Shown here one piece after another: positions 1 to 5,269 of a stretch of 6,795 nt of DNA (positions within the stretch are counted from its first letter, which is position 1; every line of letters starts with the position of its first letter). The translations under genes and the position numbers were made by a program. Under the pieces are notes generated by a model, which made no database searches, was not told the origin of the DNA, and saw only the letters and a list, made by a program, of their open reading frames with translations. Source of the DNA: JANMEX01 sp049696015 (GTDB lineage: Bacteria; Pseudomonadota; Alphaproteobacteria; Rhizobiales; Rhizobiaceae); NCBI GenBank assembly GCA_049696015.1, contig JBAVTG010000175.1, positions 1 to 6,795 on the forward strand. The letters run 5' to 3'.

Positions 1-167
1 GCACAGTCCGCAACCATGCCATTGCCAATGGCATGATGATGCGGGCGGTTTATGACACGATGATCCTGTCGCCGCCGCTGATGTGGACCAAGGAGACCGT
101 GGATATGGCGGTTGGCCGGATCATGAAGGCGCTGGATCTGGCGGAGTTGGATTTGCGGAAATTGTAG
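1..167 (+). CDS. Class III (omega-amino acid:pyruvate type) aminotransferase, C-terminal fragment
   Basis: The left edge cuts into a gene whose last 54 codons are present (codons from position 3), ending in TAG at 165-167. The translated tail reads TVRNHAIANGMMMRAVYDTM, then ILSPPLMWTKETVD, and closes with a helix ending LDLRKL. A small 'ANGMMMRAVYD' strand followed by 'ILSPPL' is typical of the C-terminal domain of PLP-dependent class III aminotransferases of the omega-amino acid:pyruvate or aspartate-aminotransferase-family kind, which move an amino group from an omega-amino acid or amine to pyruvate. The PLP lysine and cofactor domain lie outside the window, so substrate cannot be assigned. 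The gene converges on the minus-strand gene ending at 326. No clear intrinsic terminator follows it, only a palindromic repeat at 221-262. Confidence 0.85.
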   Translation, partial: TVRNHAIANGMMMRAVYDTMILSPPLMWTKETVDMAVGRIMKALDLAELDLRKL

Positions 168-220
168 TGGCTTTGCGACAGGCTGTTCTGCACCATCATT
201 GATATCGCGTCTGTCCACGG

Positions 221-262
221 CATGGATCCCAGATATTGCTTCGCAATTCCGGGATGACGAAG
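221..262. repeat. Palindromic intergenic repeat, GATCCC...GGGATGACGA type
   Basis: This short element has a nested palindrome. The outer arms are ATCCC (226-230) and GGGAT (251-255), and the inner arms are ATTGC (235-239) and GCAAT (243-247) around a TTC loop. Its edges, CATGGATCCCAG and CCGGGATGACGA, match, from memory, a dispersed repeat common in Rhizobiales genomes. It lies between the convergent ends of the aminotransferase and the minus-strand gene at 326. It has no T tract, so it is not called an intrinsic terminator. The remainder of 168-325 shows nothing else. Confidence 0.6.
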
Positions 263-325
263 TCATGGTACTGTTTTGATGGAAGTTGCCGCTGTTGGCG
301 GACCAAATCTGCGATGACAGTTCAC

Positions 326-1078
326 TCACCCCGTATCCGGACCGTTGATCGCATGGAGCGCCAAGCCATGGCATTCGCGCAGGACATCGTCGATCTCGTG
401 GATGGGACGCTGTCGCCAGCCGGGTGGGAGGCCGGGGCGGAAGATGGACAGGCGCATGGGCCGCCACGCGTGCGTGCTTCGAGGCTCACTCCGTTCGCAC
501 CTCAGCATGAGGGACTTCAGTGCCGCATCACGCCGCGCCTGAAATCGTGCAAGGCGGCGGGCCTGGCGTGGCAGGTCGGACAAGGCCGAGCGCAGGGCGC
601 GCAGGCGTGCGAACAGCTGCGTGGCGTCGATTGGCAGATCGGGTTGCGCGAGTGGCGACATGTCGAACTCATGATCGTGGACGCTGTCGAAGCCGAAGCG
701 TGGCACGGCGTTGGTGTCAAAGTCTTCGCGGGTGAAAACTTTCAGCGGATCCAACAGGCAGAAGGCCGGGGTTTTGGTGGCTGAGGCTGAAAATGCGGGA
801 AGCCCCTGCGGCGCTAGACGCGGCGGGCGCGGCTTGAGCGCAAGGCCCATTGCGGCGATGAGGATGAGACGGCGCAGGGCGGATTCGGCGGGGCGCAGGA
901 TGAGGAGGATGGCGGCGTAGATGTGGCGGGGCAGGCAGACTGGCCCTCTCCGGTCCTGCGGACCGCCTCTCCCGCTCGTGGGAGAGGTTGAAGCGGCGGC
1001 GGCCAGCATTGCAAACAACGCGGCAACGATACGCTGAAGCGCATCGCGGTTGCGGGTGATGGCGAGCGGCCAGTCCAA
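326..1078 (-). CDS. Conserved alphaproteobacterial hypothetical protein carrying two in-frame repeat elements
   Basis: A 250-residue protein of unknown function. I recognise it, from memory, as an uncharacterised Rhizobiales family by its N-terminal MDWPLAITRN, its middle LRPAESALRRLILIAAMGL (residues 61-79), DLPRQARRLARFQARR (168-183) and the C-terminal PPGWRQRPIHEIDDVLRECH (218-237). Residues 14-29 and 53-80 are hydrophobic or amphipathic and could be membrane-associated. The start is the TTG at 1076-1078: it places MDWP at the N-terminus as in relatives, and an AGGAA (1088-1092) lies nine bases upstream. Residues about 30-47 are encoded by a palindromic repeat (943-990) and residues about 189-204 by a second, different repeat (467-514). 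Neither breaks the frame. It follows the GH25 gene on the same strand but is separated by a repeat block and probably has its own promoter. It could be a decaying gene, but the intact 250 codons and conserved C-terminus argue that it is translated. Confidence 0.75.
   Translation of the reverse strand: MDWPLAITRNRDALQRIVAALFAMLAAAASTSPTSGRGGPQDRRGPVCLPRHIYAAILLILRPAESALRRLILIAAMGLALKPRPPRLAPQGLPAFSASATKTPAFCLLDPLKVFTREDFDTNAVPRFGFDSVHDHEFDMSPLAQPDLPIDATQLFARLRALRSALSDLPRQARRLARFQARRDAALKSLMLRCERSEPRSTHAWRPMRLSIFRPGLPPGWRQRPIHEIDDVLRECHGLALHAINGPDTG
467..514. repeat. Dispersed repeat, CTTCGAGGCTC...CACCTCAGCATGAGG type, inside a coding sequence
   Basis: The core at 477-513 reads CTTCGAGGCTCACTCCGTTC followed by GCACCTCAGCATGAGGG. 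It includes a perfect hairpin, CCTCA (500-504), loop GCA, TGAGG (508-512). The pattern matches, from memory, a dispersed repeat very common in Rhizobiales intergenic DNA. Here it encodes residues of about 189-204 of the minus-strand protein (LMLRCERSEPRSTHA), a stretch unlike the surrounding protein. Confidence 0.6.
943..990. repeat. Two-hairpin palindromic repeat (copy A), inside a coding sequence
   Basis: Hairpin one is GGTCC (952-956), loop TGC, GGACC (960-964). Hairpin two is CTCTCCC (967-973), loop GCTCGT, GGGAGAG (980-986). The frame CCCTCTCC-hairpin-GCCTCTCCC-hairpin-GTT is shared with copy B at 1174-1226 in the same orientation. It encodes residues of about 30-47 (STSPTSGRGGPQDRRGPV) of the minus-strand hypothetical protein. 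It resembles the rhizobial intergenic mosaic type of repeat, by memory rather than by search. Confidence 0.7.
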
Positions 1079-1087
1079 AGGGCTGAG

Positions 1088-1092
1088 TTCCT
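1088..1092 (-). promoter_or_regulatory. Ribosome binding site supporting the TTG start at 1078
   Basis: Read on the minus strand this is AGGAA, nine bases before the TTG at 1078-1076. It supports a non-ATG start, which also restores the family N-terminus MDWP. Confidence 0.5.
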
Positions 1093-1108
1093 GTTAAAAA
1101 CTGGCGGC

Positions 1109-1114
1109 AGTATA
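1109..1114 (-). promoter_or_regulatory. Possible -10 element (TATACT) for the hypothetical gene
   Basis: On the minus strand the sequence reads CCCCTATACTGCCGCC, giving a TATACT box about 30 bases upstream of the TTG start. No convincing -35 hexamer is visible at 16-18 bases upstream, so this is a weak call made mainly from position. Confidence 0.3.
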
Positions 1115-1173
1115 GGGGTGGGCTGGATGGAGGTGGATAAGATTTCTTTTGACAGTCCCGCGCGCCACCGCGG

Positions 1174-1226
1174 CCCCTCTCCGGTTTGCTGCGCAAACCA
1201 CCTCTCCCCAAAGGGGCGAGGTTAAA
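1174..1226. repeat. Two-hairpin palindromic repeat (copy B)
   Basis: Hairpin one is GGTTTGC (1183-1189), loop TGC, GCAAACC (1193-1199). Hairpin two runs from CCTCTCCCC, loop AAA, to GGGGCGAGG, with one mismatch. It shares the frame CCTCTCC-hairpin-CCTCTCCC-hairpin-GAGGTT with copy A, but the first stem has different bases that still pair, which indicates selection on, or spread of, a folded element. Confidence 0.7.
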
Positions 1227-1239
1227 CCCGCGCCGACCT

Positions 1240-1347
1240 TTTAACCTCGCCCCGGGCAAGGTGGCCCGAAGGGCGGGAGAGGGGTCGAGCGCAGCGAGGC
1301 GGTGAGGGAACCCGAAGGGCCGGAGAGGCGAAGTCCGCTTCGCTGTC
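1240..1347. repeat. Inverted and extended palindromic repeat (copy C)
   Basis: This block is of the same repeat family in the opposite orientation. It begins TTTAACCTCGCCCC (1240-1253), a perfect 14-base inverted match to GGGGCGAGGTTAAA (1213-1226) of copy B, with a 13-base spacer. It then carries GCCC-GAA-GGGC, GGGAGAGGGG, GTGAGGGAACCC and GGAGAGG motifs, and ends in the hairpin GCGAAG-TCCG-CTTCGC (1328-1343). Its right end runs into the TGA stop codon of the GH25 gene. Together with copy B it fills most of the gap between the two minus-strand genes and may stop or attenuate read-through in both directions. Confidence 0.6.
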
Positions 1348-2434
1348 AGCCTGCTGCTCTTGCCAGCCAGCCGTTCCATTGGCTGGGGTCGCCGTTGAAG
1401 ACGTTCAAGTCGATTTCGCCTGTGACGCCTTTGGACAGGCCGGTGCCGGAATATTGCCAGAAGACCCATTTGCGGCCCGGATAGACCTTGGAGGGGTGCT
1501 GGGCGACGGCGCGGAGCCAGAAGGGGTAGTCCTTGAATGCGCCCTGGAGATTGTCTTCGTAGAAATCGGGTGCGGTGTAGATGATCGGGCGCTGGCCGTA
1601 GTGGGCCTCGATCCGGTCCATGAAGGATTTCATTTTCTTCAGGACGGTTTCGCGCGATGGGCGCTTTTTGCAGCTGGATTGGTGGTTGTATTCCACGTCA
1701 ATGACCGGCGGCAGCGCATTTGCCGATTTTGGCACGTTGCGGATGAACCATTCAGCTTGTTCTGCTCCGGAGCGGCACCAGTAGAAGAAGTGATAGGCGC
1801 CGCGCTTGAGCCCGGCCTCATTGGCGGCGCGCCAATTTTTGCGGAACATTGGATCGAGATGATCGCCGCCATCTGTGGCCTTGATAAAGGCGAAGTTGGC
1901 GCCCTGGGTGCGCAGCTTTTCCCAATTGATGTTGCCCTGCCAGCGCGAAATGTCGACGCCGTGGACCGGGTATCGCTTGGGCGATGCTTTGCCGAAACTG
2001 ATAGGGTCGGCGTCGCGGAACTTCGGACCGTGGACGCGGCTCGCAGCGTAGGCGGATGCCTGGATAACGGGCTGCTGCTCTTCAATGATGTGCGGCTTTT
2101 TGAGCCTGGGTGGGGCATAGGCAATCTGTTGTTCCGGCGCAGCGAGGAGAGTGTCGACAGCAGTGTCTCTTTCGAGTGGTGCCTGAGTGACGGGCATTCG
2201 GGTCACTGCAGCGCGGGCAACAGGCGCTTGTGCGACCGGGGCTTGCAGAATTTCCGCCTCGACTGGAAATTCGGCCGGAGCGACGGCGGCTACGGGTCTT
2301 GGCGCACGGGGAATGGAATTGGTTGTTTCCATCGATGGGCGGGGAATTCCCATGCCATCAATCGATGCTGTTGAATTGCATCCGGCAAAGGAAACGCAAG
2401 CTGCAAGAGCGCCAAAAACCAATGACAAACGCAT
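1346..2434 (-). CDS. GH25 family muramidase (lysozyme M1 type), predicted lipoprotein
   Basis: A 362-residue enzyme predicted to hydrolyse the beta-1,4 bond between MurNAc and GlcNAc in peptidoglycan. Residues 1-18 form a signal peptide ending in a lipobox-like SFAGC, with Cys19 as the lipidation site, so it is likely anchored in an envelope membrane facing the periplasm. Residues 40-120 are a Pro/Ala/Val-rich linker with imperfect repeats such as QAPVAQAPVARAAVTRMPVT. The GH25 domain spans about 155-350: HGVDISRWQG (Asp161), FAFIKATDGG, RGAYHFFYWC, the catalytic PPVIDVEYN (Asp246, Glu248), RPIIYTAPDF, FWQYSGTG and EIDLNVF (Asp342). All key acids are present, so it should be active. Single-domain family members are usually about 200-280 residues; the extra length here is the linker. 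The ATG at 2434 is chosen for the signal peptide, although the upstream ribosome site is weak. The TGA stop lies at the edge of a repeat block. Confidence 0.92.
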   Translation of the reverse strand: MRLSLVFGALAACVSFAGCNSTASIDGMGIPRPSMETTNSIPRAPRPVAAVAPAEFPVEAEILQAPVAQAPVARAAVTRMPVTQAPLERDTAVDTLLAAPEQQIAYAPPRLKKPHIIEEQQPVIQASAYAASRVHGPKFRDADPISFGKASPKRYPVHGVDISRWQGNINWEKLRTQGANFAFIKATDGGDHLDPMFRKNWRAANEAGLKRGAYHFFYWCRSGAEQAEWFIRNVPKSANALPPVIDVEYNHQSSCKKRPSRETVLKKMKSFMDRIEAHYGQRPIIYTAPDFYEDNLQGAFKDYPFWLRAVAQHPSKVYPGRKWVFWQYSGTGLSKGVTGEIDLNVFNGDPSQWNGWLARAAG

Positions 2435-2560
2435 GATGACCCGTACGCATTACAACGGGCTTTCAACAGGAACGCCCCAGAACGGCCAGTGTTAACGGTA
2501 AATTGCCAACAAAGATTGAATCACTGGATTAACCATGTGTGATCGGCGGACGGCGCCGAC

Positions 2561-2600
2561 AAAAAAGGAAAACCGCGTTTTCCGATTTGGAAAAACGCGG
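2561..2600 (-). terminator. Strong intrinsic terminator, minus strand
   Basis: On the minus strand the sequence gives CCGCGTTTTTCC, a five-base loop AAATC, and GGAAAACGCGG (11 paired bases with one bulged base), followed directly by TTTTCCTTTTTT. This is a textbook Rho-independent terminator. It lies about 215 bases beyond the mmsB stop codon, so it ends either a long mmsB 3' UTR or a separate small RNA made from 2600-2800. It would also insulate the GH25 gene from upstream transcription. Confidence 0.8.
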
Positions 2601-2750
2601 CTTGCCATTCCTACGCTTGGCCTCTCGCAACGCAATACACACGAGAGATACCGCTCCGGTACGCAATACCTGATCCGGAACGTTGACGGCCTTTGCTTGC
2701 CGCCCTGCGAACCCTTTTAGACGGACATCGTTACCGTGCGGTTATCGAGA
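2561..2750 (-). ncRNA. Candidate small RNA or structured 3' UTR with twin same-loop hairpins
   Basis: Upstream of the minus-strand terminator are two hairpins in tandem. The first is TCCGG...CCGGA (2679-2655), the second CTCTCG...CGAGAG (2647-2622). Both display the same nine bases, GTATTGCGT, in the loop. Tandem hairpins with a repeated loop ending in a strong terminator are an architecture known from several alphaproteobacterial small RNAs, but I do not recognise this one as a named family. The 5' end is uncertain: an A/T-rich stretch at 2760-2812 could hold a promoter, but no clean -35/-10 pair is seen. It could equally be processed from the mmsB transcript, or the two motifs could be DNA-binding sites. 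Confidence 0.35.
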
Positions 2751-2815
2751 GCTTAAGCATTAGTGAATTGCTCGATTTTTCGCCATTTTTCCAAAAATAG
2801 TTTCTGACGCAGCGT

Positions 2816-3700
2816 TCACAGCGGCTTTCGGGTGAAAAGCTCGATAATCGAGGAAAAATCGCGCCCGCCATTGCCGGAACGGTTGTGAAGGGCAAACAAC
2901 TGGGTGGCTTGAGCGGCCATTGGCGTTACGGCGCCGACTTCCATTGCAGTCTCCTGCGCCAGCTTCAGGTCTTTAAACATGAGCGCCGAGGCAAAGGCAG
3001 CCTTGTAATCATGATTGGCAGGCGATGACGGCGCCGGCCCCGGCACCGGGCAGTGGTGGGCAAGGCTCCAGCACTGGCCCGAGGAGGCGGATGCGACTTC
3101 AAACAGCGCTTCTGGCGACAGACCAAGCTGGCTGGCCAAGACAAACGCTTCGGCAACGCCAATCATCGAAACGCCAAGGATGAGGTTGTTGCAGATTTTC
3201 GCTGCCTGCCCGGAGCCGGGCCCGCCGCAATGGATGATGGTTGAGCCAACTTTGGCAAGATAGGGATGGGCCATGGCAACGGATTGGTCATGGCCGCCGA
3301 CCATGACGGTCAACAGACCGTCGGAAGCGATTTCAACATTGCCATTGACCGGCGCATCAACGCTGAAGTGGCCGTAGTCCTCGGCCATGGCATGGGCGCT
3401 GCGCGATGAGGCTACGTCGATTGTCGAGCAATCGATGAAGAGACTGCCGGACGACGCCATGGGCGCAAGCTCGCCATAGACCTCCACGACCTGACTGCCC
3501 TTGGCCAGCATTGTAATGATGATCTTGGCTTCAATCAGGGCGGCGACGCCGCTTTGGGAGATCTCGACACCATTGGCAGCGGCGATCTCGCGGTTGCGCG
3601 CGACAAGGTCAAACCCGATCACCCGATGCCCGGCTTTGACCAGATTTGCGGCCATCGGGTTGCCCATGTTGCCCAGGCCAATGAATGCGATTGTCGCCAT
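2816..3700 (-). CDS. mmsB: 3-hydroxyisobutyrate dehydrogenase
   Basis: A 294-residue NAD-dependent oxidoreductase, the usual length for the family. It oxidises 3-hydroxyisobutyrate to methylmalonate semialdehyde in valine breakdown, in the cytoplasm. The Rossmann motif IAFIGLGNMGNPMAANL lies at the N-terminus (GLGNMG, about residues 8-13). The catalytic lysine is K168 in GSGQAAKICNN, with N171/N172 beside it. The strongly family-specific SSGQCWSLAHHCPVPGPAPS and SPANHDYKAAFASALM stretches follow, with K243/D244 in MFKDLKLAQ. The start is ATG 3700: it has GGGAGGA (3707-3713) six bases upstream and places the Rossmann fold at the N-terminus, whereas the open frame extending to 3796 adds 32 unlike residues. 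Unusually, the substrate-binding motif DAPVSGG of the family reads DAPVNGN (115-121). It is divergent from cobQ with a 98-base gap, and no other valine-pathway gene is visible. Confidence 0.92.
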   Translation of the reverse strand: MATIAFIGLGNMGNPMAANLVKAGHRVIGFDLVARNREIAAANGVEISQSGVAALIEAKIIITMLAKGSQVVEVYGELAPMASSGSLFIDCSTIDVASSRSAHAMAEDYGHFSVDAPVNGNVEIASDGLLTVMVGGHDQSVAMAHPYLAKVGSTIIHCGGPGSGQAAKICNNLILGVSMIGVAEAFVLASQLGLSPEALFEVASASSGQCWSLAHHCPVPGPAPSSPANHDYKAAFASALMFKDLKLAQETAMEVGAVTPMAAQATQLFALHNRSGNGGRDFSSIIELFTRKPL

Positions 3701-3706
3701 AATGTA

Positions 3707-3713
3707 TCCTCCC
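3707..3713 (-). promoter_or_regulatory. Strong ribosome binding site for mmsB
   Basis: Read on the minus strand this is GGGAGGA, six bases before ATG 3700. It fixes the mmsB start and excludes the in-frame start at 3796. Confidence 0.8.
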
Positions 3714-3798
3714 GTGCGCACTATGAACGATTGGCCGCGATTGTCACGGGCAAGTCTGGTGCTGGCAAACGAACGGGCGATGCGATAACCGGTCATCC

Positions 3799-5253
3799 AT
3801 GGCCAAGGCGATCATGCTTCAGGGGACAGGTTCGGATGTCGGCAAGACGGTGCTGGTTGCCGGGCTGTGCCGCCTCGCGCGCATGCGCGGACTGAAGGTC
3901 AAGCCATTCAAGCCGCAGAATATGTCCAACAACGCAGCGGTGGCAGCCGATGGCGGCGAGATCGGGCGGGCGCAGTGGCTGCAAGCGCTGGCCTGCGGCG
4001 TTGAGCCGTCGGTGCACATGAACCCGGTGCTGCTCAAGCCGCAGTCTGAAACCGGGTCGCAGATCATCGTGCAGGGCAAGGTTGCAGGGTCGGCCAAGGG
4101 GCGGGACTATCAGGCGCTGAAACCCAAATTTCTTGCCTCCGTGCTCGACAGTTTTGAAAGGGTTTCGGCGGGCGTGGATCTGGTGATTGTGGAAGGTGCG
4201 GGTTCGCCTGCGGAGATCAATCTGCGCGCCGGTGATATTGCCAACATGGGCTTTGCCACAGTGGCTGATGTGCCGGTGGTGCTGGTTGGCGATATTGACC
4301 GGGGCGGGGTGATTGCCTCGCTGGTGGGGACGCACGCGATCCTTGCGCCAGAAGACCGGGCGATGATTGCCGGATTTCTGATCAACAAATTCCGCGGCGA
4401 TGTTTCGTTGTTTGATGATGGTATCAAGGCGGTTCAGGCGTTTACCGGGTGGCATTGCTTTGGCGTGGTGCCATGGCTGGCGGCGGCCGGGCGGTTGCCT
4501 GCGGAGGACTCGGTTGCGCTGGAACGGAATTTTGGGGCCATGTCATCGGGCATGCCGGTGATTGCGGTTCTGGGTCTGGAGCGCATTGCCAACTTTGATG
4601 ATTTTGATCCGCTGCGGCATGATCCATCGCTTGATTTGCGCTTCATCAAGGCGGGCGAGGCGATACCGAGCGATGCGGCGCTGGTGATATTGCCGGGCAC
4701 GAAATCAACGATCAGCGACCTGGCCGCGCTGCGCAAGAACGAATGGGACAAGCAGTTGGAACGGCATGTCGCGGATGGCGGGCATGTGCTGGGCATCTGC
4801 GGCGGCTATCAGATGCTGGGGCGGACAGTTACCGATCCGCTCGGGCTTGAGGGCGGCGCGCGCGAGGCGGCCGGGCTTGGGCTGCTCAATGTCGAGACAG
4901 TGATGCAGCCGGAGAAGACGGTGCGCAACAGCAGGGCTGTGTCTTCGTTGTTTGGGTCGGCGCTGGATGCGTATGAAATTCATCTGGGGCATACGCAAGG
5001 AGCGGACTGCGTGCGGCCGTTTTCGCAAGTTGACGGGCGAGAAGAAGGGGCGGTTTCGGCGGATGGCAAGGTGGCGGGCACTTATCTGCACGGGTTGTTC
5101 AATGCGGATGAGTTTCGGCGCCGGTATCTTGCATCGCTTTCGATAGAGACAGAGCAGGCTGATTATCGACAGTCGGTTGAATTGGCACTTGATGAACTGG
5201 CTCTGGAGCTCGACGGGTTGGGAATGGCTGCGCTGTTTGACCATGCGCGCTGA
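3799..5253 (+). CDS. cobQ: Cobyric acid synthase (glutamine-hydrolysing)
   Basis: A 484-residue enzyme that uses ATP and glutamine to amidate four side-chain carboxylates (b, d, e and g) of adenosylcobyrinic acid a,c-diamide, giving adenosylcobyric acid in B12 synthesis. The N-terminal dethiobiotin-synthetase-like ATPase domain (about 1-230) opens MAKAIMLQGTGSDVGKTVLV with its phosphate-binding loop, followed by KPFKPQNMSNNAAV, NPVLLKPQSETGSQ and VGDIDRGGVIASL. The C-terminal type 1 glutamine amidotransferase domain (about 250-440) contains LPGTKST, the nucleophile Cys334 in LGICGGYQMLG and His431 in GTYLHGLFN. Length and motifs are those of an intact, active family member. The ATG at 3799 gives the family N-terminus, but its ribosome site is weak. 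It is transcribed alone here: mmsB diverges from it and the kinase gene converges on it with a 16-base gap. I see no B12 box or cobalamin riboswitch in the 98-base leader. Confidence 0.96.
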   Translation: MAKAIMLQGTGSDVGKTVLVAGLCRLARMRGLKVKPFKPQNMSNNAAVAADGGEIGRAQWLQALACGVEPSVHMNPVLLKPQSETGSQIIVQGKVAGSAKGRDYQALKPKFLASVLDSFERVSAGVDLVIVEGAGSPAEINLRAGDIANMGFATVADVPVVLVGDIDRGGVIASLVGTHAILAPEDRAMIAGFLINKFRGDVSLFDDGIKAVQAFTGWHCFGVVPWLAAAGRLPAEDSVALERNFGAMSSGMPVIAVLGLERIANFDDFDPLRHDPSLDLRFIKAGEAIPSDAALVILPGTKSTISDLAALRKNEWDKQLERHVADGGHVLGICGGYQMLGRTVTDPLGLEGGAREAAGLGLLNVETVMQPEKTVRNSRAVSSLFGSALDAYEIHLGHTQGADCVRPFSQVDGREEGAVSADGKVAGTYLHGLFNADEFRRRYLASLSIETEQADYRQSVELALDELALELDGLGMAALFDHAR

Positions 5254-5269
5254 AGCAGGGTCCGGATGC

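Larger units (their letters stand above)
2435..2815. other. Intergenic region of 381 bases without a convincing protein gene
   Basis: This gap separates two minus-strand genes, mmsB upstream and GH25 downstream. It must hold the GH25 promoter (expected within 2440-2530), but no clear -35/-10 pair is visible. Its centre holds a strong minus-strand terminator (2561-2600) and two same-loop hairpins (2622-2679), described separately. A 61-codon plus-strand frame at 2535-2720 runs through these structures, has no ribosome site or recognisable protein, and is not called. Confidence 0.7.

Noticed and set aside
236..784. Plus-strand open frame of 182 codons
   Set aside because: It is antisense to the conserved hypothetical gene, whose minus-strand translation shows recognisable family motifs; this one does not.
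717..1469. Minus-strand open frame of 250 codons across the repeat block
   Set aside because: It overlaps two better-supported genes in another frame and its translation is mostly low-complexity Arg/Pro/Gly from the repeats.
1379..2374. Long plus-strand open frame of 331 codons
   Set aside because: It lies exactly antisense to the GH25 gene, which has all catalytic residues and a signal peptide. The antisense translation matches no family I know and has no ribosome site.
2535..2720. 61-codon plus-strand frame in the intergenic region
   Set aside because: It has no ribosome site and no recognisable protein, and it runs through the terminator stem and both same-loop hairpins, which better explain the sequence.
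2741..2778. CGAG...CTCG hairpin followed by a T-run as a plus-strand terminator
   Set aside because: Only about four base pairs form and no plus-strand gene precedes it.
3740..3780. P-loop-like GKSGAGKR string in a plus-strand frame upstream of cobQ
   Set aside because: It belongs to a frame mostly antisense to mmsB and then out of frame with cobQ, with no other kinase motif, so it is probably chance.
3701..3796. N-terminal extension of mmsB to a start at 3796
   Set aside because: The extra 32 residues do not fit the family, the strong GGGAGGA sits before ATG 3700, and the extension would fill the whole divergent promoter region.
3701..3798. Cobalamin riboswitch before cobQ
   Set aside because: No B12-box-like sequence is seen and 98 bases is too short for the usual fold.
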